Shown: in pieces, positions 9,976 to 18,512 of the stretch | Numbering within the stretch: position 1 is the first letter of the stretch | Layout: every line of letters begins with the position of its first letter | From: Tardiphaga robiniae | Lineage (GTDB): Bacteria; Pseudomonadota; Alphaproteobacteria; Rhizobiales; Xanthobacteraceae | Direction: 5' to 3' | DNA length: 64,000 nt | Assembly (NCBI RefSeq): GCF_001618955.1 | Contig: NZ_LVYV01000012.1 | Span: forward strand, 496,001 to 560,000 | Program-made: the position numbers and the translations under genes | The notes under the pieces: model-generated | What the model was told of the DNA's origin: nothing | Databases searched by the model: none | Seen by the model: only the letters and a program-made list of their open reading frames with translations

Positions 9976-12909
9976 ATGCCTACTTCATCTTCTGTTTTGT
10001 CTAACGGACGCGATGCGGCTCATGCGCCGCTGATTCAACTCTCGCCGGAAACGCTCGCTGCGCCTGCGCGCGAACCCTCGATGCAGATCATCCGGCGCAA
10101 CGGCACGGTGTCGCCGTTCGATGCCGGCAAGATTTCCGTGGCCATGACCAAGGCTTTCCTCGCGGTCGAGGGCCACACGGCAGCGGCGTCGCGCCGCGTC
10201 CATGAGGCGGTGGAACAACTGACCGGCGACGTCGTGGCGGCGCTGACGCGCCGCGTCGGTGAAGGCCGCACCTTCCATATCGAGGACGTCCAGGATCAGG
10301 TCGAACTGGCGCTGATGCGTAGCGAGCACCACAAGGTGGCGCGCGCTTATGTGCTGTATCGCGAGGAGCGCGCTCGCACCCGCGCCGAAGAGCTGGCCGC
10401 GAAGCCCGCGCCGGTTTCCACCGCACCGGTGCTGCATGTCATGCTCGCCAACGGCACCCGCGCCCCGCTCGATTCGGCGCGTCTCGCGCTGATCGTCAAC
10501 GAGGCCTGCGCCGGCCTTGACGGCGTCGATGCCGCCCCGGTGCTCGAGGAAACCCGTCGCAATCTCTATGACGGCATCACGCTGGATGAGCTGGCGCTGG
10601 CCGGCATCATGGCCGCGCGCACGCTGGTGGAGCAGGAGCCGAACTACACCTTTGTCAGCGCCCGCCTTCTGCTTGACAAGCTGCGCACCGAAGTCCTGTC
10701 CTTTGTCGGGGGCACGCCGACCCACGCGTCGCAGGCCGACATGACCACGCGCTACGCCGAATATTTCGGCGCCTATATCAAGACCGGCATTCCGGCCGAG
10801 CTGCTCGATCCCGAACTCGCGCGCTTCGATCTCAAGCGAATCGCTGCCGCGCTGAAGCCGGAAGGAGACCTTCAGTTCCAGTTCCTGGGATTGCAGACGC
10901 TCTATGACCGCTACTTCCTGCATGTGCAGGGCAATCGCATCGAACTGCCGCAGGCCTTCTTCATGCGCGTAGCCATGGGCCTCGCGCTGCGCGAGATCGA
11001 CCGCGAAGCCCGCGCCATCGAATTCTACAATCTGCTGTCGTCGTTCGACTTCATGGCCTCGACGCCGACGCTGTTCAATTCCGGCACGCAGCGCCCGCAA
11101 CTGTCGTCCTGCTTCCTCACCACCGTGGCCGACGATCTCGACGGCATCTTCAAGTCGGTGAAGGACAATGCCCTGCTGGCGAAATATTCCGGCGGTCTCG
11201 GCAATGACTGGACGCGCGTGCGCGGTCTCGGCGCGCATATCAAGGGCACCAATGGCGAGAGCCAGGGCGTGGTGCCGTTCCTGAAGGTCGCCAACGATAC
11301 GGCCATCGCCGTCAACCAGGGCGGCAAGCGCAAGGGTGCGGTCTGCGCCTACCTGGAAACCTGGCATATCGACATCGAGGAGTTTCTCGATCTCCGCAAG
11401 AACACCGGCGACGACCGCCGTCGCACCCACGACATGAACACGGCCAACTGGGTGCCGGATCTTTTCATGCAGCGCGTCGAAGCCGACGGCGAATGGACGC
11501 TGTTCTCGCCGGACGAAACGCCTGAGCTGCACGATCTCTATGGCAAGCCGTTTGCCGAGCGCTATGCGGCCTATGAGGAGAAGGCTGCGCGCGGCGAGAT
11601 CCGCGTGTTCAAGAAAGTGCGCGCGACCGACCTGTGGCGCCGCATGCTGACCATGGTGTTCGAGACCGGCCATCCCTGGATCACCTTCAAGGATCCCTGC
11701 AACCTGCGCTCGCCGCAGCAGCATGCCGGCGTCATCCACTCGTCGAATCTCTGCACGGAAATCACGCTGAATACGTCGGACGACGAAGTCGCGGTCTGCA
11801 ATCTCGGCTCGGTCAATCTGCTCAACCACATCGGTCAGAACGGTCTTGATCACGCACAGCTCAAACGCACCGTGACCACGGCGATGCGGATGCTCGACAA
11901 TGTCATCGACATCAATTTCTACACCATCCCGGAAGCGCGCCGCTCGAACCTCAAGCACCGTCCGGTGGGTTTGGGTCTGATGGGCTTCCAGGATGCGCTG
12001 CAGGTGCAGAGCATCGCGACGGCGTCCGATGCGGCAGTGAACTTCGCCGACACCAGCATGGAGGCGATTGCCTTCCATTCCATCTCGGCGTCGGTCGATC
12101 TCGCCGCCGAGCGCGGCCGCTATCCGTCCTTCGAGGGATCGCTGTGGAGCCGCGGCATCCTGCCAATCGACTCCATCGAGATCCTTGCGGAGGCCCGCGG
12201 TGGCGTGCAGATGGATCGCTCGACCACGCTCGACTGGAACGGCCTGCGTGACCGCGTGAAGTCCACCGGCATGCGCAATTCCAACGTGATGGCGATCGCG
12301 CCGACGGCGACGATTTCCAACATTTGCGGCGTCGCGCAGTCGATCGAGCCGGCCTATCAGAACCTCTATGTGAAATCGAACATGTCGGGCGATTTCACGG
12401 TGGTGAACGCCTTCCTCGTGCGCGATCTGAAAAAGAGGGGCCTGTGGGACGAGGTGATGGTCTCCGACCTCAAATATTTCGACGGCAGCGTCGGATCGAT
12501 CGATCGCGTGCCCGACGATCTCAAGGCGCTCTATGCGACTTCATTCGAGATCGACAGCGCATGGTTGATCGAGGCGGCGTCGCGCCGGCAGAAGTGGATC
12601 GATCAGGCGCAGTCGCTCAATCTCTACATCGCCAATCCATCCGGCAAGAAGCTCGATCAGCTTTACCGTCTGGCCTGGACGCTGGGATTGAAGACGACCT
12701 ACTACCTGCGCTCGCGCAGCGCGACGCATGTGGAGAAGTCGACGCTGAAGGGCACCGACGGGAAGCTCAACGCGGTGTCGGCGACAGGCGCAGCAGCGAA
12801 GACAGCAGGTGCGCCGATCCTCGTTCAGTCCTCCGCCGTCACTGCACCGGATCTGTCCGGAGCGATGGCCTGTTCGATCGACAATCCCGAATGCGAGGCG
12901 TGCCAATAA
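9976..12909 (+). CDS. nrdA: Ribonucleoside-diphosphate reductase, class I alpha subunit with two ATP-cones
   Basis: A 977-residue catalytic subunit that reduces ribonucleoside diphosphates for DNA synthesis. Two ATP-cone allosteric domains stand in tandem: one begins at residue 36 (MQIIRRNGTVSPFDAGK), the second near 152 (VLHVMLANGTRAPLDSARL). The barrel follows with redox Cys379 (QLSSCFL), the active-site set SNLCTE (Cys593, Glu595) and the partner Cys608 (AVCNLGS). The C-terminal tail carries the thioredoxin-facing cysteines in ECEACQ. ATG 9976 is chosen because the open frame further upstream runs into the riboswitch. It forms an operon with nrdB, 151 bases downstream, separated by a palindromic repeat. 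Two ATP-cones are more than E. coli NrdA has and recall the long chlamydial NrdA. Confidence 0.93.
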   Translation: MPTSSSVLSNGRDAAHAPLIQLSPETLAAPAREPSMQIIRRNGTVSPFDAGKISVAMTKAFLAVEGHTAAASRRVHEAVEQLTGDVVAALTRRVGEGRTFHIEDVQDQVELALMRSEHHKVARAYVLYREERARTRAEELAAKPAPVSTAPVLHVMLANGTRAPLDSARLALIVNEACAGLDGVDAAPVLEETRRNLYDGITLDELALAGIMAARTLVEQEPNYTFVSARLLLDKLRTEVLSFVGGTPTHASQADMTTRYAEYFGAYIKTGIPAELLDPELARFDLKRIAAALKPEGDLQFQFLGLQTLYDRYFLHVQGNRIELPQAFFMRVAMGLALREIDREARAIEFYNLLSSFDFMASTPTLFNSGTQRPQLSSCFLTTVADDLDGIFKSVKDNALLAKYSGGLGNDWTRVRGLGAHIKGTNGESQGVVPFLKVANDTAIAVNQGGKRKGAVCAYLETWHIDIEEFLDLRKNTGDDRRRTHDMNTANWVPDLFMQRVEADGEWTLFSPDETPELHDLYGKPFAERYAAYEEKAARGEIRVFKKVRATDLWRRMLTMVFETGHPWITFKDPCNLRSPQQHAGVIHSSNLCTEITLNTSDDEVAVCNLGSVNLLNHIGQNGLDHAQLKRTVTTAMRMLDNVIDINFYTIPEARRSNLKHRPVGLGLMGFQDALQVQSIATASDAAVNFADTSMEAIAFHSISASVDLAAERGRYPSFEGSLWSRGILPIDSIEILAEARGGVQMDRSTTLDWNGLRDRVKSTGMRNSNVMAIAPTATISNICGVAQSIEPAYQNLYVKSNMSGDFTVVNAFLVRDLKKRGLWDEVMVSDLKYFDGSVGSIDRVPDDLKALYATSFEIDSAWLIEAASRRQKWIDQAQSLNLYIANPSGKKLDQLYRLAWTLGLKTTYYLRSRSATHVEKSTLKGTDGKLNAVSATGAAAKTAGAPILVQSSAVTAPDLSGAMACSIDNPECEACQ

Positions 12910-12928
12910 GGCACATCAGTTACTCAAT

Positions 12929-13033
12929 CTCATCCTGAGGAGCGCGTGATCTTCGCGCGCGTCTCGAAGGATGTGTGATGACACACTCATGGTTCGAGAC
13001 GCCCGCTGCAGAAGCGGGCTCCTCACCATGAGG
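12929..13033. repeat. Palindromic intergenic repeat between nrdA and nrdB
   Basis: CTCATCCTGAGGAGC at the left pairs with GGCTCCTCACCATGAG at the right (two mismatches), and GCGTCTCGAAGGATG pairs with CATGGTTCGAGACGC inside it. An element of this form is scattered through Bradyrhizobium-type genomes. As RNA it would make a long hairpin in the nrdAB transcript, which could change the ratio of the two subunits by terminating, stabilising or processing the message. Confidence 0.75.
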
Positions 13034-13060
13034 GCCGACACAGAATTCAAAGGAACTCCT

Positions 13061-14185
13061 ATGCTCGACTGGTCCGACACGTCATCCGCGGCCAAGGCGC
13101 CCGCCTTCATCCCCCTCCCGGAAACACCCACCGACGCCACCGGCCTTGGTACCATCGATCGCTCCGGCGGCCGCGTCTCGGTGGACGAGAAGCGGATGAT
13201 CAACTGCCGCGCCGACGTCAATCAGCTGCTGCCGCTGAAATACAAGTGGGCGTGGGAGAAATATCTCGCCGGCTGCAACAATCACTGGATGCCGACCGAA
13301 GTCTCGATGCAGGCTGATATCGCACTGTGGAAGTCGCGCGACGGCCTGACCGAAGACGAGCGCCGTGCGATCAAGCGCAATCTCGGCTTCTTCGCTGCGT
13401 CAGAGAGCCTTGTCGCCAATAACATCGTGCTGGCGATCTATCGTCATCTGACCAATCCGGAATGCCGCCAGTATCTGTTGCGGCAGTCCTTCGAGGAAGC
13501 CGTGCACACCCACACCTTCCAATACATCGTCGAGAGTCTCGGCCTCGATGAGGGCGAACTGTTCAACATGTATCGCGAGGTGCCGTCGATCACCGAGAAG
13601 GCGGCCTGGGCGCTCAAGCACACCCAGCATCTCGACGATCCCGATTTCAAGACCGGCAAGCCTGAGACCGATCAGGCCTTCATGCGCGATCTCGTCGCCT
13701 TCTACGTGATCTTCGAGGGCATGTGGTTCTACACGGGTTTCGCGCAGATCCTGTCGCTCGGCCGCCGCAACAAGATGGTCGGGATCGCCGAACAGTATCA
13801 GTACATCCTGCGCGATGAATCGATCCATCTGAACTTCGGCATCGACGTCATCAACCAGATCAAGATCGAAAATCCGCATCTCTGGACCAAAGCGTTCCAG
13901 GAAGAAATCCGCGACATGATCCGCACGGCGGCCGAGCTCGAGGCGGCCTATGGGCGGGACACCATGCCGCGCGGCTTCCTCGGGCTGAATGCGGCGCTGT
14001 GCGAGACCTATATGCACTTCATCGCCAACCGCCGCTGCGCCCAGATCGGCCTCGCGCCGGTGTTCGTTGAGACGGAAAATCCGTTCCCGTGGATGTCGGA
14101 AGCCATGGACCTGAAGAAGGAGAAAAACTTCTTCGAGACCCGGGTGATTGAATACCAGAACGGCGGCGCGCTGAACTGGGAGTAG
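13061..14185 (+). CDS. nrdB: Ribonucleoside-diphosphate reductase beta subunit, class Ic (Mn/Fe) signature
   Basis: A 374-residue ferritin-like radical subunit. The six metal ligands are Glu115 (AASES), Glu146 and His149 (EAVHTHTF), Glu219 (FEGMWFY), Glu253 and His256 (RDESIH). Their spacings match R2 proteins (31, 3, 34 and 3 residues). Two details set it apart from E. coli NrdB: the first ligand is Glu, not Asp, and the position of the radical tyrosine (His149+4) is Phe153. Both are hallmarks of class Ic, as in Chlamydia trachomatis, where a Mn(IV)/Fe(III) centre replaces the tyrosyl radical. Tyr155 follows two residues later, as in the chlamydial protein. ATG 13061 is preceded by AAAGGA (13049-13054). 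The upstream cobalamin riboswitch should control it together with nrdA. Confidence 0.93.
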   Translation: MLDWSDTSSAAKAPAFIPLPETPTDATGLGTIDRSGGRVSVDEKRMINCRADVNQLLPLKYKWAWEKYLAGCNNHWMPTEVSMQADIALWKSRDGLTEDERRAIKRNLGFFAASESLVANNIVLAIYRHLTNPECRQYLLRQSFEEAVHTHTFQYIVESLGLDEGELFNMYREVPSITEKAAWALKHTQHLDDPDFKTGKPETDQAFMRDLVAFYVIFEGMWFYTGFAQILSLGRRNKMVGIAEQYQYILRDESIHLNFGIDVINQIKIENPHLWTKAFQEEIRDMIRTAAELEAAYGRDTMPRGFLGLNAALCETYMHFIANRRCAQIGLAPVFVETENPFPWMSEAMDLKKEKNFFETRVIEYQNGGALNWE

Positions 14186-14296
14186 TCTTTGGTCTCATAT
14201 CCGCCGCTGCATGACGCATATGAATCCGCATCACTTGACCTGATCGCGTGGGACCCGCAGGCATGATTGGCCTGCGGGCGTCACGCGGATCAGTCG

Positions 14297-15046
14297 ATGC
14301 ATTCCAGCCACATCCCGAAAGCGCCAGCCTATTGGTCGAAGGCCGCTATCGTGCCCGGCATCATTGCCATCGGCCCGATGCTGCCCGGCACGCTGGCTTT
14401 CGGCATGGCATTCGGTGCGCTGTGTGCGCAGAAGAACCTCACGCTTGCCGAAGTCGAAGTGATGATGGCGACGGTCTATGGCGGGCTTTCGCAATTTGTT
14501 GCGGTGCAGTCGTGGCCTGATGTTTTGACGCCGGGCGCGATCGCGACGCTGGCGCTACTGACGCTCACGGTGAACATCCGCTTCTTCCTGATGAGCGCGA
14601 CACTACGCCCGTGGTTCGGCACGTTGCCGGCCTGGCAAGCCTACCCGTCGATGCTGCTGGTCACCGATGGCGGCTGGCTCGCCGCGATGCGCTATCGCGA
14701 TCATGGCGGCGCCGATGCGTCGTTCTATCTCGGCGGCGGCATCGTGCTGTATTTCACCTGGCTGTTTTCGGCCATCCCGGGCTTCCTACTGGCCGAACAA
14801 CTCACTGACCCGAGAAAGTACGGCGTCGATCTGGTGATGCCGGCCTTCTATGCCGCGATGCTGGTGCCCGCATGGAAGGGCCCCCGCCGTGCCATTCCTT
14901 GGGTCGTGTCGGGCGTCGTTGCCCTCGCGGTGCATTGGTTGGTGCCGGGCTGGTGGTTCATCATCGCCGGCGCGCTATCGGGAGCGATCAGTGCCGGGCT
15001 CATGGACGAACCCGAACCGCAGCATCCGGCGGGCGTGTCCGTATGA
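14297..15046 (+). CDS. azlC: AzlC-family branched-chain amino acid exporter, large subunit
   Basis: A 249-residue inner-membrane protein with about seven hydrophobic segments. The family-specific stretches PGIIAIGPMLPGTLAFGMAFG and YGGLSQFVAVQSW are present. With AzlD it forms a two-component exporter of branched-chain or related amino acids (AzlCD in Bacillus, YgaZH in E. coli). ATG 14297 gives the normal N-terminus; an upstream in-frame ATG at 14267 adds ten unlikely residues. The stop codon overlaps the AzlD start in ATGA (15043-15046), so the two are translationally coupled. Confidence 0.9.
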   Translation: MHSSHIPKAPAYWSKAAIVPGIIAIGPMLPGTLAFGMAFGALCAQKNLTLAEVEVMMATVYGGLSQFVAVQSWPDVLTPGAIATLALLTLTVNIRFFLMSATLRPWFGTLPAWQAYPSMLLVTDGGWLAAMRYRDHGGADASFYLGGGIVLYFTWLFSAIPGFLLAEQLTDPRKYGVDLVMPAFYAAMLVPAWKGPRRAIPWVVSGVVALAVHWLVPGWWFIIAGALSGAISAGLMDEPEPQHPAGVSV

Positions 15047-15360
15047 CGGAATTTTTGCGCAGCGACGTGATGATCGCCTTCGCGGTCATGACCGCGGTCA
15101 CAGTGGCCTCGCGCCTCGGTGGCTACTGGCTGATGGGCTACGTCAACGTCACGCCGCGGGTCCGCCGCATGCTCGACGCATTGCCGGGCTCGATCATCGT
15201 CGCTGCCGCACTGCCCGTGGCCGTCAATGGCGGGCCGGTGGTGGTTTTCGCGATCCTCGCCGCGATGGCCGTGACCATCATCCGCCGCAACGACTTCATT
15301 GCCGTCATCACCGGGATGGCGGTCGCCGCGGCCGCCCGGGCGCTCGGGTTTGGCGGCTAG
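15043..15360 (+). CDS. azlD: AzlD-family branched-chain amino acid exporter, small subunit
   Basis: A 105-residue membrane protein with about four helices. VTVASRLGGYWLMG and RMLDALPGSIIVAAALP are typical of AzlD, which needs AzlC for export. It starts at ATG 15043 within the last codons of azlC (four-base overlap). The frame remains open further upstream, but that part has no AzlD-like features. No clear terminator follows; 126 bases separate it from the convergent sensor gene. Confidence 0.87.
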   Translation: MTEFLRSDVMIAFAVMTAVTVASRLGGYWLMGYVNVTPRVRRMLDALPGSIIVAAALPVAVNGGPVVVFAILAAMAVTIIRRNDFIAVITGMAVAAAARALGFGG

Positions 15361-15486
15361 TCGTTATATCGGCTCCAGCGAGCTTCCTGGATTCGCGAGG
15401 CGCCGAAGCCCTGCCGACGTCATCGCTTCGGATCTTCTTGCGTCGCGGTAGTCGTGACCCCTCAAGCTCGACGCTTACGACGTTAT

Positions 15487-17139
15487 TCAGGCAGCGCTTG
15501 AATTTAAGTGGGTGTGATCTTCGATCATGCTCAGCAAGAAATGGGAACCGCCGTCCTTGCCGGCGATCGGAAGCCGCTTTACCGAAACAATCCGCACGCC
15601 GTTGCCAGGCGTTTCAATTGTGTGGGTGCCGGCCTCAATTTCGCGATTTTCTGCCAGGAGTTGCTTGTCATGACGCTCAATCAATTCAGCGGTCTGTTTG
15701 GGGAAGAGATCATGCGCCGTCTTCTCGATGATTTCTGATCGCGGGAGGCCGTAAAGTATCTCTGCGGCCCGATTGACGAAGACATACTTCAGATCGCGCG
15801 CTCGCTTGGCGATAATCGCCTCGGGCACGTTTTCGATGACCGTCGCCAGGAATTGCTCGGTCCTTTCGAGTGCCTTCATAATCTGACGCTGGATGGTGAT
15901 GTCTTGGTGGGTCGCGACCCATCCACCTCCGTCCATCGCCCGTTCTGAAACGCTAATGATCCGCCCATCCGCCAGGTCGATGTCGTGGACGGCTGGTTTT
16001 CTCTCGGCGATCCGGGTCAGGATCATGCTCATGTAACCGTCGATGTCGCCCGTAAATAATCCAATCTGGGCCCTGTGCTTCAGGATATCCTTGAGGGAAC
16101 AGCCGGGGCGTATCACCTCTGGCGGCAAGCGATACATCTTCCTGTACTGATCATTGACAAGAACAATCCCACCGGATCGATCAAGCATGACCAAGCCCTG
16201 GGCCATATTGTTGATGGCCGCGTCCAGCTGCCATTTTTTCGTGTGAAACTTGTCTTCCAAACTGTCGCGCGCCTTGGCGACAACCTCGCGCTCGCCTTCG
16301 AGTGCGAGGTTTTGCTCTTGAAGTTCTTCGATCTGACCTACCGCGTCCTGAAAGTTCCGAACGGCGCGAGCGAGATGGCCGATCTCGTCCTGGCGGTTGA
16401 TGTGCGGAATCGCGAGTTTGATCTTCCCGGAAGCGATTCTGTCTGTGGTTTGGGTAATGTCCGACAGTGGACGCACGATAGACTTGAGGATCAATAGCGC
16501 AACGAAAGCTGCCATCGCCATTGCCGCGATGCCTAACGCGATGAGATACCACGAGACGAGTTCACCATGCTTGCCAAGCTCCGCAACATCCTTGGCACGA
16601 CTGGCATAAACCTTTGCGAGAGTTTCGAGGTCTTCGTTCAGCGCAATACGCACGGTGCGGTTGGCATCGTTATCGCCCCATTCGCGACCGGCGGCGGGAT
16701 CAATCGTCCTGGCTCGGCGAACGAGTTCATCGCGGAAACCGACAAACTGGTCGATGCGTTTCTTGAAAACGGCAAACTGCGCGGCGTCATCGTCGCTCAC
16801 AATCTGCTCCCACTCCGCGACGACCCGCTCGATTTCTCTGTTTCGCTTGAGAAGGCTATCGCCAAAGGACTTCGCTTTGGCACGATCAGTCGACATATAG
16901 ATACCGCGGGATTCCATCACCGCGGCATAGATCAAAGCGTTGACCCGCTCGATGTTCAGGGCCGCGCGCGCCGAGATATCCAGCTTCTCGTGATAGGCGT
17001 GCTGTCCGCGAGCGGAATAGACCGCAAGGCACACCAGCAGGAGAATCAGCGTCAGGAAAGTCGCAACGAGTACGTAAACCGTTTCCTTAATGCTGAGCTT
17101 TCGGACCTCCGCCGATAGATCGCTCCACAGCCCCTTCAT
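15487..17139 (-). CDS. Membrane sensor with HAMP and two PAS domains but no output domain
   Basis: A 550-residue protein. Membrane helix 1 (about 17-43) and helix 2 (about 194-219) flank a periplasmic helical sensor of some 150 residues. A HAMP segment follows (SIVRPLSDITQTTDRIASG), then a coiled coil (about 272-310) and two PAS domains: one opening AAINNMAQGLVMLDRSGG, the second VIENVPEAIIAKRARD. In relatives the second PAS is followed by a histidine kinase or a GGDEF/EAL module. Here the protein ends after SMIEDHTHLNSSAA, with no H-box, ATP site or GGDEF motif, and none in the next 126 bases on this strand. ATG 17139 is the best start; the frame upstream overlaps a transposase remnant. It may be a truncated receptor or act through a partner. 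Confidence 0.72.
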   Translation of the reverse strand: MKGLWSDLSAEVRKLSIKETVYVLVATFLTLILLLVCLAVYSARGQHAYHEKLDISARAALNIERVNALIYAAVMESRGIYMSTDRAKAKSFGDSLLKRNREIERVVAEWEQIVSDDDAAQFAVFKKRIDQFVGFRDELVRRARTIDPAAGREWGDNDANRTVRIALNEDLETLAKVYASRAKDVAELGKHGELVSWYLIALGIAAMAMAAFVALLILKSIVRPLSDITQTTDRIASGKIKLAIPHINRQDEIGHLARAVRNFQDAVGQIEELQEQNLALEGEREVVAKARDSLEDKFHTKKWQLDAAINNMAQGLVMLDRSGGIVLVNDQYRKMYRLPPEVIRPGCSLKDILKHRAQIGLFTGDIDGYMSMILTRIAERKPAVHDIDLADGRIISVSERAMDGGGWVATHQDITIQRQIMKALERTEQFLATVIENVPEAIIAKRARDLKYVFVNRAAEILYGLPRSEIIEKTAHDLFPKQTAELIERHDKQLLAENREIEAGTHTIETPGNGVRIVSVKRLPIAGKDGGSHFLLSMIEDHTHLNSSAA

Positions 17140-17328
17140 GGCATCCCGCTCTTGGTTGACTATCAAATGACCCGGTACCCTGATCCGAAAGGGATAATTT
17201 TGCGTTTCAGCAACTTCTGATCGAGTGAGCAGCTGATCGAGAGACCGGTTGGTCGCCAAGTGATGTAAACGCGCCTTCCTCCACGATGCGCCGAAGGGGC
17301 CGAAGACCGTGCGCTCGACCGCAGAAGT

Positions 17329-17616
17329 ATGGCCAAGCCCGACCACCTCTGGACCAACGGTCTAGGGTCGAGAGGATGAACCGCACACTCAAGGAGGCCA
17401 CGTCAGCGCTACCACTATGAGAGCCACCGGCAGCTGGAAGATCGCCTCGCCGCATTCCTTGACGCCTGCAACATCGCCAGGCGCCTTAAGAGCCTACGCG
17501 GCCTCACACCCTACGACACTATCTGCAAGATATGGGCGGATGAGCCAGACCGCTTCAGACTCGATCTCCTCCACTTGACCTCGGGACTGGACACCTGGAT
17601 CTACCCGAAAAGTTGA
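17329..17616 (+). pseudogene. Remnant of an IS481-family transposase
   Basis: Three short in-frame pieces in different frames, read in order, match the C-terminal end of IS481-type transposases: KPDHLWTNG (17335-17361), VERMNRTLKEAT (17369-17404), then from about 17411 YHYESHRQLEDRLAAF, ARRLKSLRGLTPYDTICKIW and EPDRFRLDLLHLTSGLDT to TGA 17614-17616. At least two frameshifts separate the pieces, and the N-terminal two thirds with the first catalytic residues are missing. It lies between the start of the PAS sensor and the TetR gene, marking an old insertion or deletion site. Confidence 0.8.
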
Positions 17617-17650
17617 ATCCCGCCATGCGCAAAACACCTTGTCAATGAGT

Positions 17651-17666
17651 CTGAACTAGTGTTCAG
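17651..17666. promoter_or_regulatory. Candidate operator palindrome upstream of the TetR gene
   Basis: CTGAAC-TAGT-GTTCAG is a perfect inverted repeat with six-base arms, about 104 bases before the TetR-family start codon. Size and position suit an autoregulatory TetR-type operator. No experimental support. Confidence 0.5.
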
Positions 17667-17769
17667 TTCTTATCGCGGGCACCCTCAAGCTCGCTCAAAA
17701 CCTTGAAGTTACGCGCCTTATTTGTGACAGCCGTCAGGTTGGCCAAGGGGTGCCGGGGATGAGACGCTC

Positions 17770-18444
17770 ATGGTTTACCGACGGACCCATCAAGTCGTGA
17801 AGCGGCTTGCGGCGCGGCGCAGCGCCATTCTGGCGGCGGCACGCGAAACCTGTGCCGAAGGTGGCATGGCGGCGGTTCAGATCGCGCCGGTTGCAGTTCG
17901 CGCCAATGTCGCGGCGGGCACGGTTTATCGGTATTTCCCGTCCAAGGCCGACCTTATTTCCGAACTCATCGCTGACGTTTCGCGCGATGAACTCGCCGCG
18001 ATCCGCCGGGCTGCGGATGCTGCGCCGGGACCGTCATCGGCGCTCGCTGCTGCGGTGACCACGGTGGCCGTGCATGTCGTCTCTCACCGCAAATTGTCGT
18101 GGGGCATCCTGGCCGAGCCGGTCGAGGTCGATGTGACGGAGTCGCGGCTGGCCAGCCGCCGTGAGATCGCCGGCGAAGTCGAAGCCCGCATTGCGGCCGC
18201 TATTCGCGCCGGTCATTTGCCGGCGCAGGACACGGCGCTCGCAGCGGCCGCATTGCTCGGCGCGTTGCATGAAGCGCTGGTCGGGCCAATGGCCCCCGAC
18301 AATCTCGAAGATCAGGCCAAGCTGCGCGACGCGGTGCAGACCGTCACGCTGCTGGCGCTGCGCGCCGTCGGCGTGATGGATGCCCGCGCCCGCGGCCTCG
18401 TAGTGCAGGCCGTGCTGCCGACCAAGATGGCGGCCGGCGCCTAG
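17770..18444 (+). CDS. TetR/AcrR-family transcriptional regulator
   Basis: A 224-residue repressor-type protein. The N-terminal helix-turn-helix (about residues 18-62) has ARRSAILAAARETCAEGG, VRANVAAGTVYRYFPSKADL, the normal TetR pattern including the YRYFPSK recognition helix. The C-terminal ligand/dimer domain is helical and Ala-rich, with no recognisable ligand class. It stands alone: the PAS sensor lies on the other side of a transposase remnant and a cytochrome c gene converges from the right. A perfect palindrome at 17651-17666 could be its own operator. Confidence 0.85.
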   Translation: MVYRRTHQVVKRLAARRSAILAAARETCAEGGMAAVQIAPVAVRANVAAGTVYRYFPSKADLISELIADVSRDELAAIRRAADAAPGPSSALAAAVTTVAVHVVSHRKLSWGILAEPVEVDVTESRLASRREIAGEVEARIAAAIRAGHLPAQDTALAAAALLGALHEALVGPMAPDNLEDQAKLRDAVQTVTLLALRAVGVMDARARGLVVQAVLPTKMAAGA

Positions 18445-18491
18445 CGCGTTTTCAAGCGCAGTGGGCACCGGTTCGCATCAAGAAAACGCGC
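18444..18491. repeat. Palindromic repeat with GCGCGTTTTC arms
   Basis: GCGCGTTTTC (18444-18453) and GAAAACGCGC (18482-18491) form a perfect stem around AAGCGCAGTGGGCACCGGTT-type sequence. This form, with a central CACCGGTTCGC, is common between genes in Bradyrhizobium relatives. It lies between two converging genes and may act as a terminator. Confidence 0.7.
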
Positions 18492-18512
18492 CAAACCAAA
18501 AGGCTTCCGCGC

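Noticed and set aside
9985..12078. A 697-codon open frame opposite nrdA
   Set aside because: It is the antisense of a strongly conserved gene; its translation is His/Arg/Gly-rich as expected from GC-rich codon bias, with no motif.
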